Made by a program: the position numbers and the translations under genes | Shown here: positions 1-8,594 of the stretch, piece after piece | Layout of the letters: every line of letters starts with the position of its first letter | How positions within the stretch are numbered: position 1 is the first letter of the stretch | Notes under the pieces: generated by a model | Database searches by the model: none | Told to the model about the DNA's origin: nothing | What the model saw: the letters and a program-made list of their open reading frames with translations, nothing else | Assembly: GCA_001953215.1 (NCBI GenBank) | Contig: CP019169.1 | Coordinates: forward strand, 3,472,001-3,536,000 | Origin: Betaproteobacteria bacterium GR16-43 | GTDB taxonomy: Bacteria > Pseudomonadota > Gammaproteobacteria > Burkholderiales > Usitatibacteraceae | Reading direction: 5' to 3' | Length of the DNA stretch: 64,000 nt

Positions 1-1
1 C

Positions 2-382
2 GGTCCAGGAATGACCGGCAGCTGGTTCGACCCCGCGCAAAACGGCCATGGATTCAGCGTGGAGATCCTTCCCGGCAATCGGATGCTTGCGTATTGGTAC
101 GTGTACGCGCCGAATGGAGGCCCGGTTTGGATTTTCGGCACCGGACCCATCAACGGCAATGCCGCGGTGATCGAGGGATTTCAAAAAGTCGGAAGTGGCG
201 GGCGCTTCCCGCCGAACTTCAATCCAGCGACGCTGCAAAACCAGCCTTGGGGAACATTGACTTTCACGTTCACGGACTGCAATACCGGGCAAGTGAGCTG
301 GCAGCCTGTCGTCGCCGGCTACACCAGCGGCTCCATGGGAATCACGCGGCTGACGATGCCCGCCGGATTGAGCTGTCCGTAA
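2..382 (+). CDS. C-terminal part of a secreted/surface hypothetical protein (5' truncated by window)
   Basis: The frame is open to the left edge of the window, so this is the tail of a longer gene. The visible part holds a Gly-x-Trp-Phe-Asp-Pro-Ala-Gln-Asn-Gly-His-Gly-Phe motif near its start, followed by beta-rich, Gly/Asn-rich sequence and a Trp-Gly-Thr-Leu-Thr-Phe stretch. Motifs of this shape recur in uncharacterised exported proteins of Proteobacteria, often as a C-terminal repeat unit. Two Cys near the end (TDCNTG and the final LSCP) could form a disulfide, which fits export. The ATG at 11 is probably an internal Met and not the true start. No function can be assigned. Confidence 0.55.
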   Translation, partial: GPGMTGSWFDPAQNGHGFSVEILPGNRMLAYWYVYAPNGGPVWIFGTGPINGNAAVIEGFQKVGSGGRFPPNFNPATLQNQPWGTLTFTFTDCNTGQVSWQPVVAGYTSGSMGITRLTMPAGLSCP

Positions 383-404
383 CAGCCGTGGGGCTTCCTT
401 CCTG

Positions 405-707
405 ATGCGTCTCGCCGCCCTCTTCCTGATCACCGCCCTCGCCGGCACTCACGCCATCGCGTCACCCTCGGCGGAGGGCAAGAAGCTGGTCGACGAGAAG
501 AAGTGCGAGATCTGCCACAACAACCAGACGCTCGGTGACGCGAAAGCGGTCTACCTCCGCAAGGACCGCAAGGTCACGACTCCCGCAAAGCTGAAGGCCC
601 AGGTCGCCGCGTGCAACACGCAACTCAACCTGGGCCTGTTTCCCGACGAGGAGGAGGCGATCGCCGCCTACCTCGACGAGACCTACTACAAGTTCACGAA
701 GCCGTAG
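405..707 (+). CDS. Small periplasmic c-type cytochrome
   Basis: A 100-residue protein with a signal peptide of about 19 residues and one heme c site, CEICH, at about residues 34-38. The C-terminal LFPDEEEAIAAYLDETYYKF helix resembles small monoheme cytochromes in which an FPEDEEAVAAYL-type helix follows the heme domain. The mature part contains no methionine at all, so the usual Met sixth ligand is missing and the heme would be His/His, His/other or five-coordinate. It follows the truncated gene by 22 bases. Role in electron transfer is inferred from the motif only; the partner is unknown. Confidence 0.75.
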   Translation: MRLAALFLITALAGTHAIASPSAEGKKLVDEKKCEICHNNQTLGDAKAVYLRKDRKVTTPAKLKAQVAACNTQLNLGLFPDEEEAIAAYLDETYYKFTKP

Positions 708-709
708 CG

Positions 710-1453
710 TCAGCGAAGGGCCGTCGACTCGTGGCTGCGGAATTCGTAGCTCGCGGAAATCACGCGATCCCGGCGATCGTCCACGATGCACTCGTAGCCG
801 AAGCGGGCCGAATCATCGCGGCGCGAAGCGACTCCACCACCACGAACGCGGTCGCGGCCCGAGCCCATGTCTTCCTTGCGCACGTTCGGACGGAAATCCA
901 CGTCGATGTGGCGGCCGTTGCGCGCGGTGATGTCCGCACGCACGCGCTCCTGGCACGCACGCTCGGAATCGAAATACGCCTGCGAGGGCGGCGGAACGTA
1001 GGCACCTTCGTTCCAGGTCACGTCCAGCACGTACGTGCGTCCGCCATTTTGCGGGTCGTCGATGGTCGCCGATCCAGTGAAACCGTTGCGGGGGGAAGGC
1101 GCATCGACGTCGACGAGACGGCCACCCGGAACCTGGTTCGCCTGGGCTACGCGAAAGTTCGTCGCATGGCGCGGCAGCGGGCCGGTGCAGAAGCTGCCTT
1201 CGTCACGCGCGGTCTTGCCCGACAGTGTGCGGATTCCAATTTCGTCGCCCCGCATGATGACGGTGGCGCGATCGTCGACCCACACGCGGATGGTGCAACG
1301 CCCTTCCGAGGGGTTGCCCGCCGGTTGGTAGCGCGGCGTAAAGATCATGCCGGACTGGCCGTTGTCGAAGCGAAGCTTTTCCTGTGCGGTGGCGGCACCG
1401 GCGGCGGCGAATGCAACAGCCGCGACGATGGCCTTGAGGGCGGTCTTGTTCAT
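710..1453 (-). CDS. Exported hypothetical protein
   Basis: A 247-residue product starting at the ATG at 1453, chosen because a classic signal peptide (MNKTALKAIVAAVAFAAAGA) begins there, with a purine-rich GAAAG just upstream; an extension to 1495 would add residues before the leader. The mature part is rich in Arg and Asp, includes several Cys (TIRVW, SFCTGP, RACQERV, YECIVDD) that could pair in the periplasm, and ends with a block recalling secreted proteins with a DRRDRV motif. It converges with the cytochrome gene on the other strand, with two bases between stops. I do not recognise a family. Confidence 0.6.
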   Translation of the reverse strand: MNKTALKAIVAAVAFAAAGAATAQEKLRFDNGQSGMIFTPRYQPAGNPSEGRCTIRVWVDDRATVIMRGDEIGIRTLSGKTARDEGSFCTGPLPRHATNFRVAQANQVPGGRLVDVDAPSPRNGFTGSATIDDPQNGGRTYVLDVTWNEGAYVPPPSQAYFDSERACQERVRADITARNGRHIDVDFRPNVRKEDMGSGRDRVRGGGVASRRDDSARFGYECIVDDRRDRVISASYEFRSHESTALR

Positions 1454-1551
1454 GTCGTGTCTTTCAAGTGTTGAACCTGAGGACTCGACTATCACGGGAT
1501 GCGGGCCGCGTCGAATATCCGGCGCGGCCCGATTGTCGTGTCAGAGCTCTC

Positions 1552-1788
<237 letters not shown>

Positions 1789-1874
1789 TTAGTTCCCCGC
1801 CGGCCCGCGCCAATTGGAGTAGATTCTTGGCGTTCGACACGAACATCCAATAAGACCATTCAGAGGAGAACACC

Positions 1875-3161
1875 ATGAGCAACGCCTTCCAGCGAACCGC
1901 TTGTGCCGCCGCATTGGCCGCACTCTTCGGCGTCGCCTACGCGCAAGCCCCCGCGCCTGCCGCACCTGCTGCGCCCGCTGCTGCCGCCCCCGCCGCGCCA
2001 CCGGCCTGGAAGCAGGGCCAGCCCGATTCGATGAAGTCGTCGCCCCTCGCACCGCACCCGGCGAGGCTCACCGAGACGCCGGTAGCCGACATTCCCCTCG
2101 CCAAGTTCAAGGTCCCCGCGGGCTTCAAGGTCGAAGTCTGGGCGAGCGGCATGCCCGGCGCCCGCATGATGGCGCGCGGCGACAAGGGCAAGGTCTACGT
2201 GGGTACGCGCGCCATCGGCCGCGTCTACGAGATCACCGACAAGGGCGACAAGCGCGAGAGCCGCATCCTCATCGACAAGCTCACGCAACCCAATGGCGTC
2301 GCGTTCAAGGACGGCTCCCTCTACCTGGTGGCCATCGGCAAGGCGCTGCGCTTCGACGGCATCGAGGACAATCCGAACGTCCAGCCCGTTGATTTCACCG
2401 ACAAGCTGAACCTCGGCAAGGAACAGCATCACCAGTGGAAGTTCATCGCGTTCGGTCCCGACGGCAAGCTCTATGTCCCGTTCGGCGCGCCCTGCAACAT
2501 CTGCACGCCGCCCGAGGGCTATGCGCAGATCCGCCGCTACAACAAGGACGGCACCGGTGGTGAAGTGATCGCCACCGGCGTGCGCAACTCGGTGGGATTC
2601 GACTGGGATTCGAAAGGCGACTTCTGGTTCACCGACAACGGCCGCGACTGGGCGGGCGATGCCAAGTTCGACGACGAGCTGAACCACCTCACCAAGGTCG
2701 GCCAGAACTTCGGCTTCCCGTATTGCCATTCCAGCGGCACGCCGGATCCGGAAATCAAGAAAGACAAGCCGTGCGACAACGTGACGAAGCCTGTCGCGTC
2801 CATGGGCGAGCACTCCGCGGCACTCGGCATGCGCTTCTACAAAGGCGACATGTTCCCGGCCGACTACAAGGGCGCCATGTTCATCGCTCGCCACGGCTCG
2901 TGGAACCGCACCAAGCTCTTCGGCTACGACGTCGTGGTCGCGCGGGCGTCCGCCGATGGCAAGTCGGCCAAGGTGACGCCGTTCTTCACCGGCACGATCG
3001 ACGCCAAGGAGAACAAGTTCTTCGCCCGTCCCACCGACGTGATGCTGATGCCCGACGGTTCGCTGCTCGTCTCCGATGAGCTGAACGGCGCCATCTATCG
3101 CATCAGCTACGCCGGCAAGGCGAAGGCGGCTCCTGCGAAGGACGGGAAGACCAAGGCGTGA
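1875..3161 (+). CDS. PQQ-dependent sugar/sorbosone dehydrogenase-like quinoprotein
   Basis: A 428-residue exported protein. An N-terminal signal peptide ends near YAQA and is followed by an Ala/Pro linker to about residue 45. The rest is a beta-propeller of the soluble glucose/sorbosone dehydrogenase family: KVEVWASGMPGARMM, the blade motif QPNGVAFKDGSLYLV, HHQWKFIAFGPDGKLYV, GVRNSVGFDW and ARHGSWNR are typical. Such enzymes oxidise aldoses or aldehydes in the periplasm and pass electrons to cytochromes, and a diheme cytochrome gene overlaps the 3' end. AGAGGAGAACACC upstream is a clear ribosome site. Substrate is not predictable from sequence. Confidence 0.8.
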   Translation: MSNAFQRTACAAALAALFGVAYAQAPAPAAPAAPAAAAPAAPPAWKQGQPDSMKSSPLAPHPARLTETPVADIPLAKFKVPAGFKVEVWASGMPGARMMARGDKGKVYVGTRAIGRVYEITDKGDKRESRILIDKLTQPNGVAFKDGSLYLVAIGKALRFDGIEDNPNVQPVDFTDKLNLGKEQHHQWKFIAFGPDGKLYVPFGAPCNICTPPEGYAQIRRYNKDGTGGEVIATGVRNSVGFDWDSKGDFWFTDNGRDWAGDAKFDDELNHLTKVGQNFGFPYCHSSGTPDPEIKKDKPCDNVTKPVASMGEHSAALGMRFYKGDMFPADYKGAMFIARHGSWNRTKLFGYDVVVARASADGKSAKVTPFFTGTIDAKENKFFARPTDVMLMPDGSLLVSDELNGAIYRISYAGKAKAAPAKDGKTKA

Positions 3162-3679
3162 TGATCCTCGCGACGATCCTCGTCGCGGCGGCGGTCTGCG
3201 AGGGGTGCCACGGGGCTGGAGGAAACTCCACCACCGCCGGCACCCCTTCCATCGCCGGGCAGCCCGAGATCTTCATCACCAACCAGCTGATCTACTTTCG
3301 CGAAGGCCTGCGGCCCTCCCCGATCATGGAACCGATCGTGAAGGGCATGAAGGATCCGGAGGTCATCGCGCTCGCGAAGCAGTTCTCGAAAAGCCCGGTG
3401 AAGGTCCTGGCCGAAGGCAAGGCCGACGCGGCGCTTGCCAAGCGCGGCAATGCGCTCATCGCCACGATGTTCTGCGGGCAATGCCACCTGCCGACCCTGG
3501 CGGGTCGCGACCAGGTTCCGCGCATCGCGGCCCAGCGCGAGGACTACCTGCTGGCCACCATGCAGGCCTATCGGGATAACACGCGCACCGGAGCGGATAC
3601 GACGATGGCCGAGGTCCTGCGCGGCATGCCCGACGAGGACATCAAGGCCCTCGCCCACGTGCTGGCTCGCAAGAAGTAG
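3161..3679 (+). CDS. Diheme c-type cytochrome, electron acceptor for the upstream quinoprotein
   Basis: Product of about 172 residues with two heme c sites, CEGCH close to the N terminus and CGQCH near residue 105, in the arrangement of cytochrome c4-like proteins. Methionines later in each half (PIMEPIVKGM; EVLRGMPDED) are plausible axial ligands. It overlaps the stop codon of the dehydrogenase (TGATG); a GTG three bases earlier is the alternative start. The hydrophobic leader before the first heme is only about a dozen residues, unusually short for a Sec signal, so either the leader is minimal or export relies on an unusual start. Position makes it the likely electron carrier for the quinoprotein. 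Confidence 0.75.
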   Translation: MILATILVAAAVCEGCHGAGGNSTTAGTPSIAGQPEIFITNQLIYFREGLRPSPIMEPIVKGMKDPEVIALAKQFSKSPVKVLAEGKADAALAKRGNALIATMFCGQCHLPTLAGRDQVPRIAAQREDYLLATMQAYRDNTRTGADTTMAEVLRGMPDEDIKALAHVLARKK

Positions 3680-3700
3680 CCAGGGGCGCCGCTCGGCGCC

Positions 3701-4657
3701 TCACTTTTTCTCGAGCAGCTCCCGCTCCATCACCAGGTATTGCCCATAGGCATTGATGCGATTCGCCGCATCGAAAGCGGGCACCTTTGCGTAGCGGCTC
3801 CAGTCCGCTTTCGCGTACGCCTCGTCGAAGGGCGTGAAATCCTCCACGGCTTTCCCCATGACCTGCCGCAGGTAGGTGAGGTACTCGCGCGTGAGGGCGA
3901 GGTCTTTCCCGGGATTGGTCGAGATCGCCCCGTGTCCCGGCACCAGCACCTTGGGCTTCAGCGCGAGCAGCCTTTCCGTCGTGGCCAGCCATCGCTTGCT
4001 GTCCGCCTCGCCGACAAACGGAATGCGTCCCCCGTAGAGGATGTCGCCGCTGATGACGACGCCCTCCGAAGGCACGGAGACAATGAGATCTTCCGGTGAA
4101 TGGGCCGGGCCCATGTACGCCACGTCGAACCGGATGCCGCCCAGCGTGAAGGTCTCGTCCTTGTCGAGCCAGCGATCGGCACGAACCAGCGGCATCTTCG
4201 CATCGACCCACGGGGCGAGATCCCCGGCACGCTGCGCAAGGCGGCGTGGAGCCTCTTCCCCATCGAGATAGTCGAGCGCCGCGCGATGGGCCCAGATCTC
4301 GGCCCCGGCGTCCTTGAAGGCCTGCAGGCCATAGAAGTGATCCGCGTGATAGTGCGTCAGGATCACTCGCTTCACGGGTTTCTGCGTCACGTGCCGGATC
4401 GCCGAAAGCAGCGCCTGTCCCAGCGCCGGCGTGCCGAGCACGTCGATCACGACCACGCCCTCGCTCGTCACGACGAACGCGGCGTTCGAGTTGAACCCCT
4501 GGTTTTCCGCCGAGGCCACGCCCGGCAAGCCCTGCACGAAGAAGGTATGCGGGGCGATCGCCTTGGGCTGGATGGCGTAGCGAAGGCCTTTGGGCCCATC
4601 GGCATTCGCGGCCCACGAGAGGACGATGGCCAGCGAGGTCAGCCAGGCCCGCAGCAT
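3701..4657 (-). CDS. Periplasmic MBL-fold metallohydrolase (SoxH/quinoprotein-relay type)
   Basis: A 318-residue protein with a signal peptide (MLRAWLTSLAIVLSWAANA) and the metallo-beta-lactamase metal site HYHADH at about residues 105-110, followed by the GDILYGGRIPF and VPGHG motifs. It begins two bases after the soxB stop codon and is the last gene of the sox run. Exported MBL-fold proteins at the end of sox operons (SoxH) and in quinoprotein-cytochrome clusters are known, but their substrate is not established. An alternative is a quinoprotein-relay zinc metallohydrolase, since a PQQ-type dehydrogenase and cytochrome are encoded convergently next door. Confidence 0.8.
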   Translation of the reverse strand: MLRAWLTSLAIVLSWAANADGPKGLRYAIQPKAIAPHTFFVQGLPGVASAENQGFNSNAAFVVTSEGVVVIDVLGTPALGQALLSAIRHVTQKPVKRVILTHYHADHFYGLQAFKDAGAEIWAHRAALDYLDGEEAPRRLAQRAGDLAPWVDAKMPLVRADRWLDKDETFTLGGIRFDVAYMGPAHSPEDLIVSVPSEGVVISGDILYGGRIPFVGEADSKRWLATTERLLALKPKVLVPGHGAISTNPGKDLALTREYLTYLRQVMGKAVEDFTPFDEAYAKADWSRYAKVPAFDAANRINAYGQYLVMERELLEKK

Positions 4658-4659
4658 CG

Positions 4660-6357
4660 TCACGCGATCCCCGGATTGCCCTCGACGCCGATCAACCGGG
4701 GAACGTTCAGCTTCACCGGCGCGATCGTCTTCTTGTCGCGCAGGAATTTCGCCACGACGTCCCAGATCGGATCGCCCTTCGCGGCCTCGGCCACGGGCGC
4801 CCAGCCGGCCACCTTGTAGAGCTTCGAGGCGTCCAGCGGCTTGTCGCCCAAGCGCATGTCGGTGATGCGCTTGCCCATCGCGGCGTTGGGTTCGCAGGCG
4901 TAGGTGAGGCCGCCCACGCGCACCATGTCGCCGCCCTGCTGGTAGTACGGATCGCGATTGAAGAGGTTGTCGCAGACGTCCTCGAGGATCGTCTTGATCA
5001 TCTCGCCCGTGAGTTCGTTCACGGTGACGTACGGATAGGTGATGGCCGTCCAGTCCATCACGTGCTCCATGGTGATGGCCTGGCCCGGGAGTAGCGTGGT
5101 GCCCCACCGGAAGCCCGGCGAAAACGCGATCTCGGCGCCCTTCGTGGCCATCAGCGCATCGAGGATCACCTGGTCCACGGTGCCGTTGAAGTTGCCGCGG
5201 CGATAAAGCAGCGCTTCGGTGATGGCGACCTTCTCGGCCAGCGAGCGCTCGTGCGGCGCGCGAACGGCCTTGATGTGGGCCTGCATCGCGGCGTCGGCGG
5301 GAATGAGGTTCGAGAAGACCGGCAACAGGCGGTACTTGTAGCCCTCCACCTTGCCGTTGCGCACGTCGAGCTCCAGCAGCGCGAGGAACTTTCCGTTGGA
5401 ACCGGCGTTGGTGACGATCGTGACGCCTCCGGCATTCTTCACCTCGACCGGCTGCGGAACGCCATCGTGCGTGTGGCCGCCCAGGATGGCGTCGATGCCC
5501 GTGACCCGGCTCGCGAGCTTGAGGTCCACGTCCATGCCGTTGTGCGACAGGAGCACCACGGCCTTGGCGCCTTTGCTGCGCACAAGGTCGACGTTCTTCT
5601 GGAGTTCTTCTTCCTTGATCCCGAACGTCCACTCGGGCACGAAATAGCGCGGGTTCGCGATCGGCGTGTAGGGGAACGCCTGCCCGATGATCCCGACCGG
5701 CACGCCGCCGATCTCGCGAATCACGAAGGGCCTGAAGACCGGATCGTTGAAGTCATTGGTCGCGACGTTCTGAGCGAGGAAGTCCACCTTGCCCTTGAAG
5801 TCGTTCTCCACCACTTGCTTGACGCGTTCGGCGCCGTAGGTGAATTCCCAATGTCCCGTCATGACATCGACGCCGAGGAGCTTCGCGGCATCGATCATGT
5901 CCTGGCCCTTGGTCCACAGCGAAGTGGCGGAGCCTTGCCAGGTATCCCCGCCGTCGAGCAGCAACGCGCCGGGCCGATCCTGCTTCAAGCGGTGCACCAG
6001 CGTGGCCAGATGTGCGAAACCGCCGAGTTTCCCGTAGGTCGACGCCGCGGTCGCGAAGTCCAGGTGCGTGAACGCGTGGGCCTCGCGATTGCCGGGCTTC
6101 AGGCCATAGAACTTGAGGAAACGCTCGCCCACCAGGTGCGGCGGCTTTCCGAGCGCCGAACCCAGTCCCAGGTTCACGCTCGGCTCGCGGAAATGCGTCG
6201 GCAGGAGCTGCGCGTGGCAGTCCGTCATGTGCAGCAGGCTGACGTTGCCGAACCGAGGGATCTCGTAGAACTTGTCGAGCTCCGCGGCCCGCGCGCCCAG
6301 CGGGAGGCCCGCCGCGGCAGCGGCAGCCAGCGCCTCCAGGAAGGACCGGCGGTCCAC
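4660..6357 (-). CDS. soxB: Sulfur oxidation protein SoxB, thiosulfohydrolase
   Basis: A 565-residue product with a GTG start and a twin-arginine leader (DRRSFLEAL). SoxB belongs to the 5'-nucleotidase/metallophosphoesterase family and hydrolyses the terminal sulfone from the thiosulfate adduct on SoxY, releasing sulfate in the periplasm. The dimanganese site is visible as HMTDCHAQL, LLDGGDTWQG, MTGHWEF, LSHNGMDVD and GGHTHDG; the C-terminal domain follows from about residue 370. The stop of soxX lies one base upstream, so translation is coupled. The start is backed by the Tat leader and by tight spacing to soxX. Confidence 0.96.
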   Translation of the reverse strand: MDRRSFLEALAAAAAAGLPLGARAAELDKFYEIPRFGNVSLLHMTDCHAQLLPTHFREPSVNLGLGSALGKPPHLVGERFLKFYGLKPGNREAHAFTHLDFATAASTYGKLGGFAHLATLVHRLKQDRPGALLLDGGDTWQGSATSLWTKGQDMIDAAKLLGVDVMTGHWEFTYGAERVKQVVENDFKGKVDFLAQNVATNDFNDPVFRPFVIREIGGVPVGIIGQAFPYTPIANPRYFVPEWTFGIKEEELQKNVDLVRSKGAKAVVLLSHNGMDVDLKLASRVTGIDAILGGHTHDGVPQPVEVKNAGGVTIVTNAGSNGKFLALLELDVRNGKVEGYKYRLLPVFSNLIPADAAMQAHIKAVRAPHERSLAEKVAITEALLYRRGNFNGTVDQVILDALMATKGAEIAFSPGFRWGTTLLPGQAITMEHVMDWTAITYPYVTVNELTGEMIKTILEDVCDNLFNRDPYYQQGGDMVRVGGLTYACEPNAAMGKRITDMRLGDKPLDASKLYKVAGWAPVAEAAKGDPIWDVVAKFLRDKKTIAPVKLNVPRLIGVEGNPGIA

Positions 6358-6358
6358 G

Positions 6359-6979
6359 CTACTTGTTGACCGGGGACTCGGGGTCCATCAGCAGCGCCAC
6401 GACATCCTTGATCTGTGCTTCCGTGAGGATGCCGCTATGGCCGAAGCGCGGCATGCTCGAGCACGCCGAGAACGCCTGGGAGTTGTAGACCTTCGAGAAG
6501 GCGTACTTCTGCATCTCGGGCGTGAAGCCGCGGATCTTGCCGAAGTTGTAGAGGCTGGGCCCGATGGTGCCGTACGCGAGCTCGGCCTTCGAAAGCTGGT
6601 GGCACGCGTAGCAATTGGCGCCGTTGGGATTCGCCGGGTTGTCGCTGAACTGCTTGCCCACGCCCGACTGCGCGATGCGCTCGCCGGATTTCCAGTCCCC
6701 CACCAGCTTTCCGTCGGCCGGGAACTTGATGAGCGCCTGCTGTTCCTTTTCCAGCTTCTCGCCGACATCGCGGGGCATCACCTTGTCCCCGTGGTAGCGG
6801 CTGCACATCTTCTGCATGTCGTCCTGGTCCAGGCGATCCAGCTTGGCCTGACCGCTTTCCTTGAACGACGCCTTCATCATCGCGAGCGCCTGGGCTTCAC
6901 GTTCCTCGTCGCTCACCATCGCCGCGCAACCCGCCGCGATGAGGCCGAACAGGGCCAGGGTTCCGATCGTCTTCTTCAT
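6359..6979 (-). CDS. soxX: SoxX, monoheme cytochrome subunit of SoxAX
   Basis: A 206-residue cytochrome subunit of the SoxAX enzyme that couples thiosulfate to the SoxY carrier. One heme site CYACH is at residues 123-127, and the SSMPRFG loop near residue 180 supplies the likely axial Met, both usual for SoxX. The leader ends at Cys18 in LIAAGC, which could be a lipobox, so membrane anchoring is possible. A helical insert between residues 20 and 80 precedes the heme domain, making it longer than minimal SoxX proteins. It lies nine bases after soxA. Confidence 0.93.
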   Translation of the reverse strand: MKKTIGTLALFGLIAAGCAAMVSDEEREAQALAMMKASFKESGQAKLDRLDQDDMQKMCSRYHGDKVMPRDVGEKLEKEQQALIKFPADGKLVGDWKSGERIAQSGVGKQFSDNPANPNGANCYACHQLSKAELAYGTIGPSLYNFGKIRGFTPEMQKYAFSKVYNSQAFSACSSMPRFGHSGILTEAQIKDVVALLMDPESPVNK

Positions 6980-6988
6980 GGTCGTCCC

Positions 6989-7798
6989 CTATCGCTTGAT
7001 GGCGGGCGCGTTGTACGTGCCGCCGTTGGCGCTCTTGGCCAGGTACATCGTGAGCGCGATCGAGGCCGGCGACGTATACACCAGCTCCGGGAAGCGCTGC
7101 TGGCGGAAGCAGTCGTAGAGGCGCCACTGGAAGGATCGCAGCTCGCCCTGCGACACGCGATAGGCGGGCCAGGTGGTGTAGGCGCGCTGCGCGTCGGCGA
7201 CCTTCGAGAGGTTCGGCAGGTCCTGCAGGCGGATGCGCAGGTTGTCGTCGCCGTGGCAGGTGGAGCAGGCGAAATCGTGCGGGCCGCCGCGGTGGAAGAA
7301 GATCTTCTGGCCGATTTCGTAGGCCTCGCGTTCCTTCGGGTGAGTGCCCGCGACGTTCATCTTCATGCCGCGAGAAGACCCGGTGATGTAGGCCACCAGC
7401 GCCTCGAGGTCGGACTTCTTCCCCGGGCCGCCGAACGGGTCCTTGACCACCTCTTCACGAGTGAAGCCCTGCAGCGTGACCATGCAGGTCACCAGGCGCG
7501 ATTCGAGGTCCTCGACCTTGTCCGTGTCGCCGAAGTACTTCGGGAGCACGGTGTACGCGCCCTTCACGACGCCCGGCCCGAGGCCGATGTCGCATTTTTC
7601 CAGCGAGGCCTTCTTCGGCCCGCGCGCCTGCTTCCACAGGTCTTCACCGCGCGCTTCCCACAACTCCGCGGGGTTCCCATCGCCCAACGCCGCGCGATAC
7701 TTCTCGATCTCGTCGATGACCGACTTGTCCTGCTGCGCGTGCGCCGCGAATGCGAGGGCACAGACTGCCGCTGCCATCAGGCCGAAGTTCCGGGCCAT
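6989..7798 (-). CDS. soxA: SoxA, cytochrome subunit of SoxAX
   Basis: A 269-residue exported cytochrome. The single heme site CSTCH (residues 178-182) lies in the C-terminal domain and the conserved Cys230 in YDCFRQQRFPE matches the axial, persulfide-modified Cys of SoxA. The N-terminal domain retains a Cys pair (about residues 69 and 105) but no second CxxCH, so this is the monoheme type of SoxA. With SoxX it forms the disulfide bond between thiosulfate and SoxY. AGGAGGAGCG precedes the start. Confidence 0.95.
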   Translation of the reverse strand: MARNFGLMAAAVCALAFAAHAQQDKSVIDEIEKYRAALGDGNPAELWEARGEDLWKQARGPKKASLEKCDIGLGPGVVKGAYTVLPKYFGDTDKVEDLESRLVTCMVTLQGFTREEVVKDPFGGPGKKSDLEALVAYITGSSRGMKMNVAGTHPKEREAYEIGQKIFFHRGGPHDFACSTCHGDDNLRIRLQDLPNLSKVADAQRAYTTWPAYRVSQGELRSFQWRLYDCFRQQRFPELVYTSPASIALTMYLAKSANGGTYNAPAIKR

Positions 7799-7828
7799 GA
7801 CGCTCCTCCTTCCGGTTGTGGGTTGCGG

Positions 7829-8257
7829 CTACGGCTTGAGGTAGACGAAGCCTTCCTGCGCCTGCAGGCGGGCGACTTCGGCCACGCCCGAGGGAACGAG
7901 CTTCGCTTCCTCGATCACGCTCTTCGCGTCGAGGTTGCGCGACTGCAACGTGAATGCGCAGACGTCGAACACCACGCCTTTCGACACGAGGTCCTGCACC
8001 GCGACCTCGAACGGATTGCCGTTCGCGTCCTTGGCATCCTTCAGCAGGAAGTTGATGCCCGCCGCATGCGACACGACGACGATCTTCGCCTTCGGATCCG
8101 CCGTGAGGTGGTTGCGGATGTTGCGCAGCGCCTGGGGCGCTTTGTCGATGCCTTCGTTCATGTGGTACACGACCTTCACCGGGTCGCCCGGCGCGGCCTG
8201 CGCGAACAGCGCGATCGAGGCGGCGAACGCCGCGAGCAGCAGCTTCCAGATTCCCAT
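7829..8257 (-). CDS. Exported DsrE-like protein in the sox operon
   Basis: A 142-residue protein with a signal peptide (cleavage near AQAAPG) and a DsrE/DsrF-like fold: VKVVYHMNEG, KIVVVSHAAGINFLL, and a lone Cys in GVVFDVCAFTLQSR at the place where DsrE-family proteins carry the sulfur-transfer Cys. The start at 8257 has GGAGG seven bases upstream. It sits between soxZ and soxA in the same direction, so a role in periplasmic sulfane-sulfur handling or SoxY repair is likely but unproven. Cytoplasmic DsrE homologues lack a leader; export is the unusual point. Confidence 0.8.
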   Translation of the reverse strand: MGIWKLLLAAFAASIALFAQAAPGDPVKVVYHMNEGIDKAPQALRNIRNHLTADPKAKIVVVSHAAGINFLLKDAKDANGNPFEVAVQDLVSKGVVFDVCAFTLQSRNLDAKSVIEEAKLVPSGVAEVARLQAQEGFVYLKP

Positions 8258-8271
8258 CGTCTTGCCTCCGG

Positions 8272-8583
8272 TCAGGAGATCGTGGCTTCGTCGGTGCGCT
8301 TGTCGCCCTTGTTGTCCACCCAGGTCACCGCGACCTTGTCGCCGGGCTTGCCGCCGGCGAACTTGAAGGACATGTAGGGATTCTTCGCGACGGCGGGGCC
8401 CCACTCGGCCGAGAGCACCGTCTTGCCGTTGCACGTCGCCGTGACGTTCTGGATGAACCACGCCGGGATGGTCGCGCCCTTCGCGTCCTTGCGCTGCCCC
8501 GTTTCCATCTCGTGGCTCATCAGCACCTTCACTTCGACCTTGTCGCCGGACATCGTGGCCCGGATTTTCATCGGATCTGCCAT
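8272..8583 (-). CDS. soxZ: SoxZ, partner of the SoxY sulfur carrier
   Basis: A 103-residue immunoglobulin-like protein without its own leader; it is normally carried to the periplasm in complex with SoxY. Typical SoxZ features are the MADPMKIRATMSGD start, LMSHEMETGQRKD and the PAWFIQNVTATCNGK strand. The start at 8583 is fixed by GAGGAAACC just before it, in preference to an upstream ATG at 8607 inside the soxY end. SoxZ presents the SoxY C-terminal arm to the other Sox enzymes. Confidence 0.95.
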   Translation of the reverse strand: MADPMKIRATMSGDKVEVKVLMSHEMETGQRKDAKGATIPAWFIQNVTATCNGKTVLSAEWGPAVAKNPYMSFKFAGGKPGDKVAVTWVDNKGDKRTDEATIS

Positions 8584-8594
8584 GGTTTCCTCCG

